DNA of 44,968 bases, from the NCBI GenBank assembly GCA_018830865.1, contig JAHJRN010000020.1:1-44968 (forward strand), in the 5' to 3' direction. The position numbers and the translations under genes were made by a program. The notes under the pieces are model-generated. The model saw nothing but the letters and a program-made list of their open reading frames with translations, made no database searches and was not told the origin of the DNA. Positions 24,866 through 32,342 of the stretch are shown one piece after another. Within the stretch, counting starts at the first letter, position 1. Each line of letters opens with the position of its first letter. The DNA comes from Patescibacteria group bacterium. GTDB lineage: Bacteria > Patescibacteriota > Patescibacteriia > 2-12-FULL-60-25.

Positions 24866-26029
24866 ATGTTCAAAGGGAAGAAGACCCTGGTCCGCGCGAC
24901 GCTCACCTTGATCGGGACCATTATCGGCGCGGGAATCTTCGGAGTGCCGGCGATGATGGAGCGCGTCGGCGTCATCCCGGGTTCAGTCCTGTTCGCGGCT
25001 ATCTCGGTCGTGGTGCTGGCGACGCATCTCCTGTTACTCGACGTCGTGGCGCGGGATCCCGTGCGTCGGCGGTTCCCGGGATATCTTGGTGAGATCTTCG
25101 GACCATGGGCCAAGCGGCTCGGGACGGTGACGCATATCCTGCAGATTTCTGGGGCGAATTTCGCTTACATCGTCCTCGGCGGCATCTTCATCGCCGAGCT
25201 CGCGTCGGTCTGTGGCATCGACATCGGCGTCTTGACGTGGCAGATCGTGTTTTGGGGCGTCGGCGTCGTCACGGTCGTGTCCATGTTGCGTGTCGTCTCG
25301 CGCATCGAATCCCTCCTGACATGGTTGCTCGTGGCGCTTCTCGTCTTCCTGATCGGGTCTGCGGTCCCGCAGGCGGACATCGGTCGCATCGCCACGTCGT
25401 CATGGGGCTCGTTCTTCGCTCCGTTCGGCGTTTTCCTCTTCGCGATGTTCGGGATGACGGTCATTCCGGAGGTCTATGAGATCGCTGGAAGACGCATCGC
25501 ACGCTCTCGCCTCGCCGTCATCATCGGGACCCTCGTCGCCGCGGTCGTGACATGGTCGTTCGGCGTCTTCATCCATCTTGCGACCCCGCCCGGCATGGCC
25601 GGAGACCTCGGTGCCCTCGCGCACGTCATCAACATGCCGGCGCTCCGGCTTGCGGTGCCGTTGATAGGTTTCCTCGCCGTCATCACGTCGTTCATCACGA
25701 ACGCCTTCGACTTGCAGGCCATGATCAGGCTCGACCTGCGACAGCGGCCAATCGTCAGCAAGATCATCACCCTCGGTATCCCGTTCGTACTGCTCTTCAT
25801 CGTACAGCGGGACTTCCTCGCGGCCATCGATGTGGTCGGCGCGCTGTTCGCCGCCTCGAACGGCCTCCTCGTCGTCGTGGCGGCCTCGGCGGTCCTGCGA
25901 CGTCGGACTCGGCCTCGGACGGAAGCGGATACCGCGTCGCCGTTTTGGTGGCGTGTCATCGTTCCAACCGTCGCTGGGGGGGTGTTCGTGCTCGCTATCC
26001 TTCAACGAGTAGCCTCAATCGCGCTATAA
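24866..26029 (+). CDS. Amino-acid permease (aromatic amino acid/HAAAP-like)
   Basis: A 387-residue inner-membrane transporter with about eleven helices. The first helix carries TLTLIGTIIGAGIFGVPAMM, the GAGIFG-type glycine-rich motif in which substrate and ion bind in APC-fold transporters. FGMTVIPEVYEI and ITSFITNAFDLQAMIRLDL match the aromatic or hydroxy amino-acid permease type. A host-dependent CPR cell would use it to import amino acids (inference). Start 24866 follows a TATACT by 6 nt; longer frames run into dnaB. The next gene's promoter overlaps its stop. Confidence 0.8.
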   Translation: MFKGKKTLVRATLTLIGTIIGAGIFGVPAMMERVGVIPGSVLFAAISVVVLATHLLLLDVVARDPVRRRFPGYLGEIFGPWAKRLGTVTHILQISGANFAYIVLGGIFIAELASVCGIDIGVLTWQIVFWGVGVVTVVSMLRVVSRIESLLTWLLVALLVFLIGSAVPQADIGRIATSSWGSFFAPFGVFLFAMFGMTVIPEVYEIAGRRIARSRLAVIIGTLVAAVVTWSFGVFIHLATPPGMAGDLGALAHVINMPALRLAVPLIGFLAVITSFITNAFDLQAMIRLDLRQRPIVSKIITLGIPFVLLFIVQRDFLAAIDVVGALFAASNGLLVVVAASAVLRRRTRPRTEADTASPFWWRVIVPTVAGGVFVLAILQRVASIAL

Positions 26030-26030
26030 T
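26001..26030 (+). promoter_or_regulatory. Promoter of the 26040 membrane-protein gene
   Basis: The -35 TTCAAC (26001-26006) and consensus -10 TATAAT (26025-26030) have 18-bp spacing. It sits inside the end of the permease gene, and the ATG is 9 nt downstream. Confidence 0.55.
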
Positions 26031-26039
26031 GACCTCACT

Positions 26040-26444
26040 ATGTGGTTCCGTTTCCTCCTTATCTCGTTCCTCAAGTTCATCGCGACGATGGCGGCCATCG
26101 TCATGCTGGTGAAAATGTTGCCGGACGCCACGCCGAGCGCGGTCATCATCATCGTGAGCTGGGCCCTTGCCCTTATCTTCGCGTTCCTCTTCGCGTCATG
26201 GGCCTTCGGGACGCGGCTCCCGATACGCAAGGACGTCCTCTCGCTGGTCACGATATGGAGCCTGGTCTACGTGACGGGCTTCCTGATGTATGGCATCCTC
26301 CTGTCGGTCCGGGGTCCGCGCGTCCTCATCTCCATGGAAATCCTCGTGCAGCTCGCACTCGAGATCGGCGCCATCCTCTTCGCCGCCTACAGCATCCGAC
26401 GTCGTCGCTTCGCTGCCGTCCTCGGCGAGGGGATGACGGTATAG
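26040..26444 (+). CDS. Four-helix membrane protein, unknown
   Basis: A 134-residue very hydrophobic protein with four predicted helices at about 5-25, 33-52, 67-87 and 99-118. A positive loop (RLPIRKD) lies between helices 2 and 3, and a basic C-terminus (SIRRRRF) lies beyond the last. No family is recognised. It follows the permease by 10 nt but appears to have its own promoter. Confidence 0.65.
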   Translation: MWFRFLLISFLKFIATMAAIVMLVKMLPDATPSAVIIIVSWALALIFAFLFASWAFGTRLPIRKDVLSLVTIWSLVYVTGFLMYGILLSVRGPRVLISMEILVQLALEIGAILFAAYSIRRRRFAAVLGEGMTV

Positions 26445-26475
26445 ATCAGGTTCGCGTCACGAAAACAAGAATTTT

Positions 26476-26590
26476 GCATCCTGAGCGAAGGCCATCAGAT
26501 GGCCGCAGTCGAAGGACCTTCAAACGAGCCGTAGCTTGTCGGAGGGCTGCGGTAGATGTGAAGATCCCTCGGATGACCTCGGGACGCGCA
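26476..26590. repeat. Intergenic dispersed repeat, copy 2
   Basis: Contains CATCCTGAGCGAAGG, GTCGAAGGACCTTCAAACGA and GAAGATCCCTCGGATGACC, matching blocks at 1-150 in rearranged order. The element contains opposed GAAGGACCTTC-type segments and fills the gap between a plus-strand gene and the convergent folD. Confidence 0.65.
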
Positions 26591-26615
26591 TGTGTATATA
26601 GCCCGACGCGAAGTC

Positions 26616-27446
26616 TTATGTGCGGCGCTTTGCCAGCTCGAACGTATTCTTAAGCAGGAGCGCGACGGTCATGGGGCCGACGCCGCCCGGGACGGGCGAG
26701 AGCCATCCGTCGACGCTTTCGAACGAAGCGGCGTCCACGTCCCCGACGACCTTGCCGTCCGCGAGTCGGTTCGTACCCACATCGATGATGCAGACGCCCG
26801 CTTTGACCATCGTAGCTGTCAGGAAGTTCGCGTGGCCGATGGCGATGACGACGATGTCGGCATCTTTCAGTTTCGCTCGGTCGAGATCGGCCGGTCCGTA
26901 GATGTCGGTCGCGCATCCGGCGACGGTCAACAGGCGCTCGAGCGGTGCGGCGAACGTCTCGGAGTTGGCGATGATGACGGCGTTGGACGTCTTCAGGACG
27001 ACGTCGGTCGCGCCGATGAGCCGAAGGATGCCTTCGTGCACGGGCGGGAAGAGCGTGGCTTCGCCGGCCAAGAGTGCCGCTTCGTTCGTCGGATGGAACC
27101 CGTCGACGTCTTTCTTCGGGTCGATGGCGGCGATGACGGCGTCCTGATCATGCCCGGACGGGAGCGGAACCTGCACGAGGATGGCGTCGATATGCGCGTC
27201 TGCATTCCATGTTTCGATAAGGGCGACGAGATCCGCAGACGATGTATCGCCAGGTAGACGTCGGATATCCGTCACGATACCGGCCTCGGTGCAGGCTTTT
27301 TCCTTGAGGTTCACGTAGATGCGTGACGCCGGGTCGTCGCCCACGAGCAAGACCGCCAGCGTCGGAGCGATGCCGGATGTCGCGATGTCCGCCCGGACCT
27401 TTGCGCGGATGTCCGTCGCGAGGGCCTTCCCATCTATACGATTCAT
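26616..27446 (-). CDS. folD: Methylenetetrahydrofolate dehydrogenase/cyclohydrolase FolD
   Basis: A 276-residue bifunctional cytoplasmic enzyme that interconverts 5,10-methylene-, methenyl- and 10-formyl-THF. Active-site elements are present: SRIYVNLKEKACTEAGI with the catalytic Tyr and Lys, VQVPLP with Gln, PKKDVDGFHP with Asp, and the C-terminal PVPGGVGPMTVALLL. Start 27446 is set by the family N-terminus (MNRIDGKALA) and by a promoter 7 nt upstream; longer frames cross the promoter. Located near glyA, whose product supplies methylene-THF, so the two genes serve the same one-carbon pool. Confidence 0.96.
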   Translation of the reverse strand: MNRIDGKALATDIRAKVRADIATSGIAPTLAVLLVGDDPASRIYVNLKEKACTEAGIVTDIRRLPGDTSSADLVALIETWNADAHIDAILVQVPLPSGHDQDAVIAAIDPKKDVDGFHPTNEAALLAGEATLFPPVHEGILRLIGATDVVLKTSNAVIIANSETFAAPLERLLTVAGCATDIYGPADLDRAKLKDADIVVIAIGHANFLTATMVKAGVCIIDVGTNRLADGKVVGDVDAASFESVDGWLSPVPGGVGPMTVALLLKNTFELAKRRT

Positions 27447-27453
27447 GGCGCAG

Positions 27454-27482
27454 AGGATACGCGGAAACAGGGGAAATGTCCA
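27454..27482 (-). promoter_or_regulatory. folD promoter (leaderless)
   Basis: On the minus strand, the -35 TGGACA (27477-27482) and -10 TATCCT (27454-27459) have 17-bp spacing. The -10 ends 7 nt from the ATG. Confidence 0.65.
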
Positions 27483-27489
27483 CGAGGGA

Positions 27490-27518
27490 TTGACATGGCC
27501 ATTGGTCCGGCGTATGGT
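27490..27518 (+). promoter_or_regulatory. Orphan promoter facing away from folD
   Basis: A perfect -35 TTGACA (27490-27495) and -10 TATGGT (27513-27518) have 17-bp spacing. No protein gene follows on this strand; a strong terminator does, 213 bp downstream. Confidence 0.7.
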
Positions 27519-27524
27519 CCTATC

Positions 27525-27757
27525 GGCGAGTAGTTCCATTTCGTCATGTCTCCGGATCCGTAGGTAGCATCAGTTGCACCGCCGTAACGACAGGGCGGTC
27601 AGCATCGCTGGCCATGGACATCGCGGATCCTGTCCAGAGAGCGTCAGAACGGACCTTGCCGTATGGTTTTCCCCCCCAACCAGCGACTTCGTTCGTTCTC
27701 GCTCACCCTTTCGTCACGGTCCTTCTCCCACGGACGCCCCTCGGCGTCCGATTTTTT
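27525..27757 (+). ncRNA. Candidate structured non-coding RNA, ~233 nt
   Basis: Bounded by a sigma70-like promoter (27490-27518) and a perfect 8-bp GC-rich terminator with T-run (27731-27757), with no convincing ORF between; the first ATG at 27546 gives only MSPDP. Possible helices are GGATCCG with CGGATCC (about 27555 and 27629), ACCGCC with GGCGGT (about 27578 and 27594), and GTCC with GGAC further on. A C-run (CCCCCCC) and a pyrimidine-rich 3' part precede the terminator. I cannot match it to tmRNA, RNase P RNA, SRP RNA or 6S RNA by eye. Confidence 0.5.
27731..27757 (+). terminator. Plus-strand terminator between ncRNA candidate and glyA
   Basis: CGGACGCC (27731-27738), loop CCTC, GGCGTCCG (27743-27750), then ATTTTTT. 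The T-run is only on the plus strand, so it does not serve glyA, which lies on the minus strand. Confidence 0.85.
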
Positions 27758-29093
27758 ATGTCAGGGCCGGAACAGGGAACCCGGCGCAGAACGCTTCGAC
27801 GTCTTTCTTCATGTCAGCGTAGAACGTATCCGTCGAAAGTCGGTCGGAAAACGCCCTCATGACGGCTTTACGCTCCTCCTTGTCTTCTGGTACCTGGATG
27901 TCCGTGAGATGATCGCGGACCTTCGTGATCCACTCGGCGATGCGTTCCATTTCGTTCGGACCCATGCCACGTGTCGTCGCGGCCGGCGTCCCGAGACGCA
28001 AGCCCGACGGTCGAAGCGGATGCGGGTCCTGCGGGACCGTGTTCATGTTCGCGTAGAGACCGACGCGTTCGAGCGCGTCCTGCATCAGCTTGCCGCGACC
28101 CATGCCGGTCGGCCGCAGGTCCACGAGGAGGAGATGGTTGTCCGTGCCGCCGGAGATGAGGGTGAAGCCATGTGCGATGAGCGATGAGCTGAGCGCCTGC
28201 GCGTTCTCCACGACACGGCGCGCATACTCCTTGAATTCCGGCGCGGCCGCTTCGTGCAGCGCGACGCCGATACCGGAGATGGTGTTGAGATGCGGTCCGC
28301 CTTGGAGACCCGGGATGATGGCCTTGTCGATCTTGGACGCGAGGTCCGCATCTTTGGCGAGACCTTTTTCGGTCACGAGAATCATGGCGCCGCGCGGTCC
28401 GCGGAGGGTCTTGTGCGTGGTCGTCGTGATGAGATGCGCGTGTGCCACGGGGCTCTCATGCTGTCCACCGGCGACGAGACCCGCGATATGCGAGATGTCC
28501 GCGACGAGCAGGGCGCCGACCTCGTCCGCGATCGTGGCGAATTCGGCGAACGGGATGGCGCGCGGGACCGCCGTGCCGCCGCACCAGATGATCTTCGGTC
28601 GGTGTTCCTTCGCGAGACGGGCGATTTCGTCGAAGTCGAACGAACCGTCCGGCTTCAGGTGATAGGGGATGCTCGTCCAGAGCTTCGCTGTCGCGCTGAA
28701 CTTCCACCCATGCGTCAGATGGCCGCCGTCCGGCAGGTCGAGGCCCATGATGGGGTCGCCCGGTTCGCACGTCGCGACGTAGACGGCGAAGTTCGCGGGG
28801 CTTCCGCTGTACGGTTGGACATTCGCGTACGGAACGCCGAACAGCGCCTTCGCCCTGTCTTGGACGAGCGTCTCGAGTTTATCCGCGACCGCGTTGCCGC
28901 TGTAATAACGCCTACCCGGATATCCTTCGGCGTATTTGTCGCTGAAGGTCGTCGCGAGCGCTTCGAGGACGGCGGGCGACGTGTGGTTCTCGGACGGGAT
29001 AAGCTCTAACCCGGTACGCTGGCGTTCGTCCTCGGCGGAGATGAGGGCGCGGACATCCGGATCGGACGCCGCGAGACGGTCGTAATGCATCAT
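27756..29093 (-). CDS. glyA: Serine hydroxymethyltransferase
   Basis: A 445-residue PLP enzyme converting serine and THF to glycine and 5,10-methylene-THF. The PLP lysine is Lys228 in THKTLRGPRG. Asp199 and His202 in DISHIAGLV bind the cofactor, and ELIPSENHTSPAVLEA plus YAEGYPGRRYYSG are N-terminal family motifs. Two adjacent ATGs (29093 and 29090) are possible. The first is used because a 17-bp-spaced promoter ends 7 nt before it. Works with folD nearby in folate one-carbon metabolism. Confidence 0.97.
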   Translation of the reverse strand: MMHYDRLAASDPDVRALISAEDERQRTGLELIPSENHTSPAVLEALATTFSDKYAEGYPGRRYYSGNAVADKLETLVQDRAKALFGVPYANVQPYSGSPANFAVYVATCEPGDPIMGLDLPDGGHLTHGWKFSATAKLWTSIPYHLKPDGSFDFDEIARLAKEHRPKIIWCGGTAVPRAIPFAEFATIADEVGALLVADISHIAGLVAGGQHESPVAHAHLITTTTHKTLRGPRGAMILVTEKGLAKDADLASKIDKAIIPGLQGGPHLNTISGIGVALHEAAAPEFKEYARRVVENAQALSSSLIAHGFTLISGGTDNHLLLVDLRPTGMGRGKLMQDALERVGLYANMNTVPQDPHPLRPSGLRLGTPAATTRGMGPNEMERIAEWITKVRDHLTDIQVPEDKEERKAVMRAFSDRLSTDTFYADMKKDVEAFCAGFPVPALT

Positions 29094-29100
29094 GCGGAGG

Positions 29101-29129
29101 ATGGTAGGACGATTGGGACCGGAATGCAA
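29101..29129 (-). promoter_or_regulatory. glyA promoter (leaderless)
   Basis: On the minus strand, the -35 TTGCAT (29124-29129) and -10 TACCAT (29101-29106) have 17-bp spacing, 7 nt before the ATG. No Shine-Dalgarno is present. Confidence 0.55.
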
Positions 29130-29131
29130 AA

Positions 29132-29155
29132 CGAAACGCCCCGGAGTCGGGGCGT
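29132..29155 (-). terminator. Terminator of the 29180 gene
   Basis: On the minus strand, a perfect 8-bp stem (ACGCCCCG / CGGGGCGT, 29155-29136) with a 4-nt loop is followed by TTCGTTTTG. It lies just upstream of the glyA promoter. Confidence 0.7.
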
Positions 29156-29179
29156 ACATGGAGAGAGGGGGTAGGTGCG

Positions 29180-29650
29180 TCACGCGAACGATCTCAGCGC
29201 CGGGTAGATCCGATCGAGTGCGAGGTCGATCGCGGCCTGCACTTCGTCAGGCTCGTTCGACATGATCTCGTGGGCGAGAAGATCCGGATGGTACTTCAGG
29301 ATGACCGAGCGGACCGTCTTGCAGAAGGGCGTCTGGGATTGGAGCGTCTCCGATGTCGACTTCTTCGGGAAGAGTGTCCGGAGGCGTTCGGTGGCCCTCG
29401 TGAGGAAGACGGCTTCACCGTCCGGGATGCAGAGCGACGTGTCGAACCGGCGCTCGTCGTCGTGGCACTTCCTGCAGAATCCGTCGAGATGATCGATAAT
29501 GCCGAAGACCATGTCTTGGGTCTCCGGATTTTGTCCGATGACGGAAAGTCCGACCCGGTTATTCGCTTCTCTGGCAAGATATGCCGTGAGACGGTCGAGA
29601 CGTTTCAGATACATCTTGTGCCCACTTCGCTTCTGTCCTCCCTGAGACAT
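29180..29650 (-). CDS. Hypothetical protein with a Cys-rich segment
   Basis: A 156-residue soluble protein, no family recognised. A basic N-terminus (KRSGHKMYLKRLDRL) precedes a mostly helical body. FCRKCHDDERRFDTSLC could bind a metal through Cys and His, though the spacing matches no finger I know. The C-terminal half is helical and acidic (NEPDEVQAAIDLALDRI). Start at 29650 is supported by AAGGAGGGAAG right before the ATG and by a good promoter. It diverges from the 29821 gene; the facing promoters lie 38 bp apart. Confidence 0.7.
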   Translation of the reverse strand: MSQGGQKRSGHKMYLKRLDRLTAYLAREANNRVGLSVIGQNPETQDMVFGIIDHLDGFCRKCHDDERRFDTSLCIPDGEAVFLTRATERLRTLFPKKSTSETLQSQTPFCKTVRSVILKYHPDLLAHEIMSNEPDEVQAAIDLALDRIYPALRSFA

Positions 29651-29675
29651 CTTCCCTCCTTGCGGCGCGCGCGCC

Positions 29676-29704
29676 TATATAAAGTGCATGCCGAGGATGG
29701 ACAA
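29676..29704 (-). promoter_or_regulatory. Promoter of the 29180 gene
   Basis: On the minus strand, the -35 TTGTCC (29699-29704) and -10 TATATA (29676-29681) have 17-bp spacing. Confidence 0.65.
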
Positions 29705-29741
29705 AAACCGCCGTTTTGTCAAGCGGGATGTCCTGTCACGG

Positions 29742-29770
29742 TTGACGAAAACGTCTTTTTCGCCTATGGT
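29742..29770 (+). promoter_or_regulatory. Promoter of the 29821 gene
   Basis: The -35 TTGACG (29742-29747) and -10 TATGGT (29765-29770) have 17-bp spacing, with a ~44-nt leader ending in AGGAGG at 29811-29816. Confidence 0.7.
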
Positions 29771-29820
29771 GGTGTGCACGGACATTTGACAGACGGCTCA
29801 CGCCGGAGACAGGAGGGATG

Positions 29821-30822
29821 ATGCCGAAGAAGAAGGATACGTGTTTCGGAAGGACGAGGGCGACGGACAAGCGACCGCTCTCATGGGTCGTGATCGACAT
29901 CGATGCGTTCTATCGCGCTGTGGAAAAGGAATCGCCCGTCGACCATCAGGGTAGATTCCTCGCCCGCATCCTTCGGAACGAGAAGGGGGTATCGGGACAA
30001 AGAACCAGGCCTACGGTCGGCGTCGCGCGTGCGACGGAGGCGTACAGCTCGCCTCAAGCGCGATACTGTGCATCGAACGGCGGCAGTCCCCATGAGATGG
30101 GGGAGCGGAAGAAGAGGGGGGAGTTGCGTCGAAATATCTACAGGGACGCGCGGACGTATGCGGTCGTCGAGATGCGCGTACTGCAAGAGCTCTTCCAGAT
30201 GCGGGAGATCCGATGGGGTCTTGACGAGATTCGTCGTGACCTCGTCGCGTGTGAAGGCAGGGACGTCCTCGTGCACCTATGCGCGCGGTTCCATCCGAAT
30301 CGCGACCCGACCAGTGAGGAAGCCCTCTCCGAATCCCTACGACGCAAATGCGGAAAGGTATTCCGCATCGTGGATATGGACGCGTTCCGTTCGACCCTGG
30401 CGAAGGAGCGGGAGGTACTCCGGAAGCGGCATGGCGCGCGGTCCGGACTCGCCATACACGAAGGAAATCTCCTCAAGCGCGCGACCATGCGGGCCAAAAT
30501 CACGGCCAAGCAGGAATACCGCGCGCTGGAGATCTACCGCCATCGCGTCCAGGGCGGCATGAACGTCCTGCCCCACGGCATGTTCATGGCCATCGACGAC
30601 AGGACGTGGTCGGAGCTCATCGACCGCGAGATCCTTCCGACGAACTACACGCATCCCTCGTGGGACGAGACGTCGCAGGGCGCGAACCGCGAACCGTTCA
30701 TGCTCGTGCCTGTCGAACCAGGGTTGGCGCCTGTCCCGCGCAAGAGCGCCACGCGCGTCAAGAAGTCGACACCGGAAGCGCCCGCTTCCGATCGCCAGCT
30801 CCTTCTCTGGCTCGGAACGTGA
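29821..30822 (+). CDS. Hypothetical basic protein with a DinB-like N-terminal motif
   Basis: A 333-residue Arg/Lys-rich protein, no confident family. Near the N-terminus WVVIDIDAFYRAVE resembles the first catalytic strand of Y-family DNA polymerases (DMDAFYASVE). A second, similar FRIVDMDAFRSTLA occurs about 170 residues later. The C-terminus ends RQLLLWLGT after a flexible Pro/Lys tail, resembling a sliding-clamp-binding peptide. However, the other polymerase motifs (the later catalytic acidic pair and the helix-hairpin-helix) are not seen, so this is not called a polymerase. Two ATGs are adjacent (29818 and 29821); the second has the better distance to AGGAGG. Monocistronic, ending at two hairpins. 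Confidence 0.6.
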   Translation: MPKKKDTCFGRTRATDKRPLSWVVIDIDAFYRAVEKESPVDHQGRFLARILRNEKGVSGQRTRPTVGVARATEAYSSPQARYCASNGGSPHEMGERKKRGELRRNIYRDARTYAVVEMRVLQELFQMREIRWGLDEIRRDLVACEGRDVLVHLCARFHPNRDPTSEEALSESLRRKCGKVFRIVDMDAFRSTLAKEREVLRKRHGARSGLAIHEGNLLKRATMRAKITAKQEYRALEIYRHRVQGGMNVLPHGMFMAIDDRTWSELIDREILPTNYTHPSWDETSQGANREPFMLVPVEPGLAPVPRKSATRVKKSTPEAPASDRQLLLWLGT

Positions 30823-30854
30823 GTGTTATCGACCCGTCTGTCGGGTCATCCCTC

Positions 30855-30892
30855 GCCGCCCCCCGCTTCCACGCAGGTCGGGCGGCTTTTTT
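30855..30892 (+). terminator. Rho-independent terminator before murC
   Basis: GCCGCCC (30855-30861) and GGGCGGC (30880-30886) followed by six T. A smaller hairpin, GACCCG / CGGGTC, precedes it at 30831-30847. The murC -35 starts 2 nt after the T-run. Confidence 0.8.
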
Positions 30893-30893
30893 C

Positions 30894-30922
30894 TTGCCTG
30901 GCCTCGTCCGTTCGCGTAGGCT
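30894..30922 (+). promoter_or_regulatory. murC promoter (leaderless)
   Basis: The -35 TTGCCT (30894-30899) and -10 TAGGCT (30917-30922) have 17-bp spacing. The ATG at 30930 is 7 nt after the -10 and there is no Shine-Dalgarno. Confidence 0.6.
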
Positions 30923-30929
30923 ATATGCC

Positions 30930-32342
30930 ATGAATCGCACAACCTTGAAGGCCGTTCACCTCATCGGTGCCGGCGGCATCAACATGAGCGCGGACGGGAA
31001 ACTGCTGCTCGCGTCAGGCATCACGGTCACGGGATCGGACATGGAGGAGAACGAACAGACGAAGCTCCTCGCGGAACGCGGTGCTCGGATCATGATCGGC
31101 GAGGCGGCAGACAATATCCCGGAGAAGACCGATCTGGTCGTCTATACGTCGGCCGCCCCCGCCACGAACCTCGAACGCATCGAGGCGACCAAGCGGGATA
31201 TCCCGCAGATGACGAATTTCGCGTTCCTTGGCCAGTGGTTCGAGGACGCCAAGACCATCGTCATCTCCGGCACGCACGGCAAGAGCACGACGACCGCGAT
31301 GCTCGGACTCATCCTCGAAAAAGCTGGGCTCGACCCGACCGTCGTGGTCGGGAGCAAGGTTCCGGCGTTCGTGGACGGGAATCTCCGGATGGGACGGGAG
31401 GACCTGTTCGTGGTCGAAGGCGACGAGTACGCGCGGCACTTCCTCGAGTTCCATCCGTTCGGTCTCATCATCAATAATCTCGAGCTCGACCACACGGACG
31501 TGTTCCGCGACATCGAAGCGCTTCTCCAGTCGTTCCACGAGCTCGTCGGGCAAGTGAAGGAGAGGGGTTTTGTGGTCGTGAACGTGTCGGACCCGCGCCT
31601 TAGCCGTCTCATCGAGACGGAGCGTCCTTCGCTTGAGGCACGCGGCGTGACCATCGTCCCGTTCGGGTCGGAGGAGGGGAAGGGTGTTTGGCACGTCACG
31701 AGCCGTCAGGACGGGGATTATCGCGTCGTGATGCTCGCGAAGGATGCGATGACCGCGCGGTTCAACCTTCAGGTCCCTGGGCATTTCAATGCCATGAACG
31801 CGTCCGGTGCCGCCTTGATGGCCAAGTCTCTTGGCGTCGCCTATCAGGACATGGGGCATGCGCTCGAGTCCTTCAAGGGCATCTGGCGTCGGTTCGAGTT
31901 CCTTGGGGAACAGGAGGAATCCCGCATCTACTCCGACTACGGCCATCATCCGACGGCGGTCTGCGAGACCCTGAAGGCCGCGCACGAATCGTTCCCAGGT
32001 CGGAAGGTCCTGCTCTGTTTCCAGCCGCATCACCGCAATCGCACAAAAGCGCTGTATCAGGAATTCATCCCGTGCTTCGATGCGACGGACGGTCTCGTGA
32101 TCTGCGAGATCTACGAGGTCGCGGGACGCGACGCCACGGAAGACGCTGACGTCTCATCGCGGAAGCTCGTCGAGGACGTGACGAAACATGACGCGGAGCG
32201 TAGCGTGACGCGGATCGTCGCTTACGCACCCGACCCGCCGAGTGCCGTCAAGAAGATCCTCGAGATGGCCGGCGCCGACGACATCGTCATCGTGATGGGA
32301 GCAGGGGATATCGACGCGGCTATCCGCGCAGTCATCGTATGA
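30930..32342 (+). CDS. murC: UDP-N-acetylmuramate--L-alanine ligase
   Basis: A 470-residue cytoplasmic Mur ligase that adds L-Ala to UDP-MurNAc using ATP. The N-terminal Rossmann part has VHLIGAGGINMS; the P-loop is GTHGKST (114-120); EGDEYARHFLEF, NLELDHTDVF and YGHHPTAVCETL are Mur-ligase centre and C-terminal motifs. Mpl, a related ligase, is an alternative but is unlikely next to murB. The start at 30930 follows a promoter by 7 nt; longer frames cross the upstream gene. murB overlaps its stop (ATGA). Confidence 0.93.
   Translation: MNRTTLKAVHLIGAGGINMSADGKLLLASGITVTGSDMEENEQTKLLAERGARIMIGEAADNIPEKTDLVVYTSAAPATNLERIEATKRDIPQMTNFAFLGQWFEDAKTIVISGTHGKSTTTAMLGLILEKAGLDPTVVVGSKVPAFVDGNLRMGREDLFVVEGDEYARHFLEFHPFGLIINNLELDHTDVFRDIEALLQSFHELVGQVKERGFVVVNVSDPRLSRLIETERPSLEARGVTIVPFGSEEGKGVWHVTSRQDGDYRVVMLAKDAMTARFNLQVPGHFNAMNASGAALMAKSLGVAYQDMGHALESFKGIWRRFEFLGEQEESRIYSDYGHHPTAVCETLKAAHESFPGRKVLLCFQPHHRNRTKALYQEFIPCFDATDGLVICEIYEVAGRDATEDADVSSRKLVEDVTKHDAERSVTRIVAYAPDPPSAVKKILEMAGADDIVIVMGAGDIDAAIRAVIV

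Noticed and set aside
29821-30822. Calling the gene a DinB-type DNA polymerase
   Set aside because: Only the first motif and a clamp-like tail are seen; the second catalytic acidic motif, the fingers and the little-finger domain could not be found.
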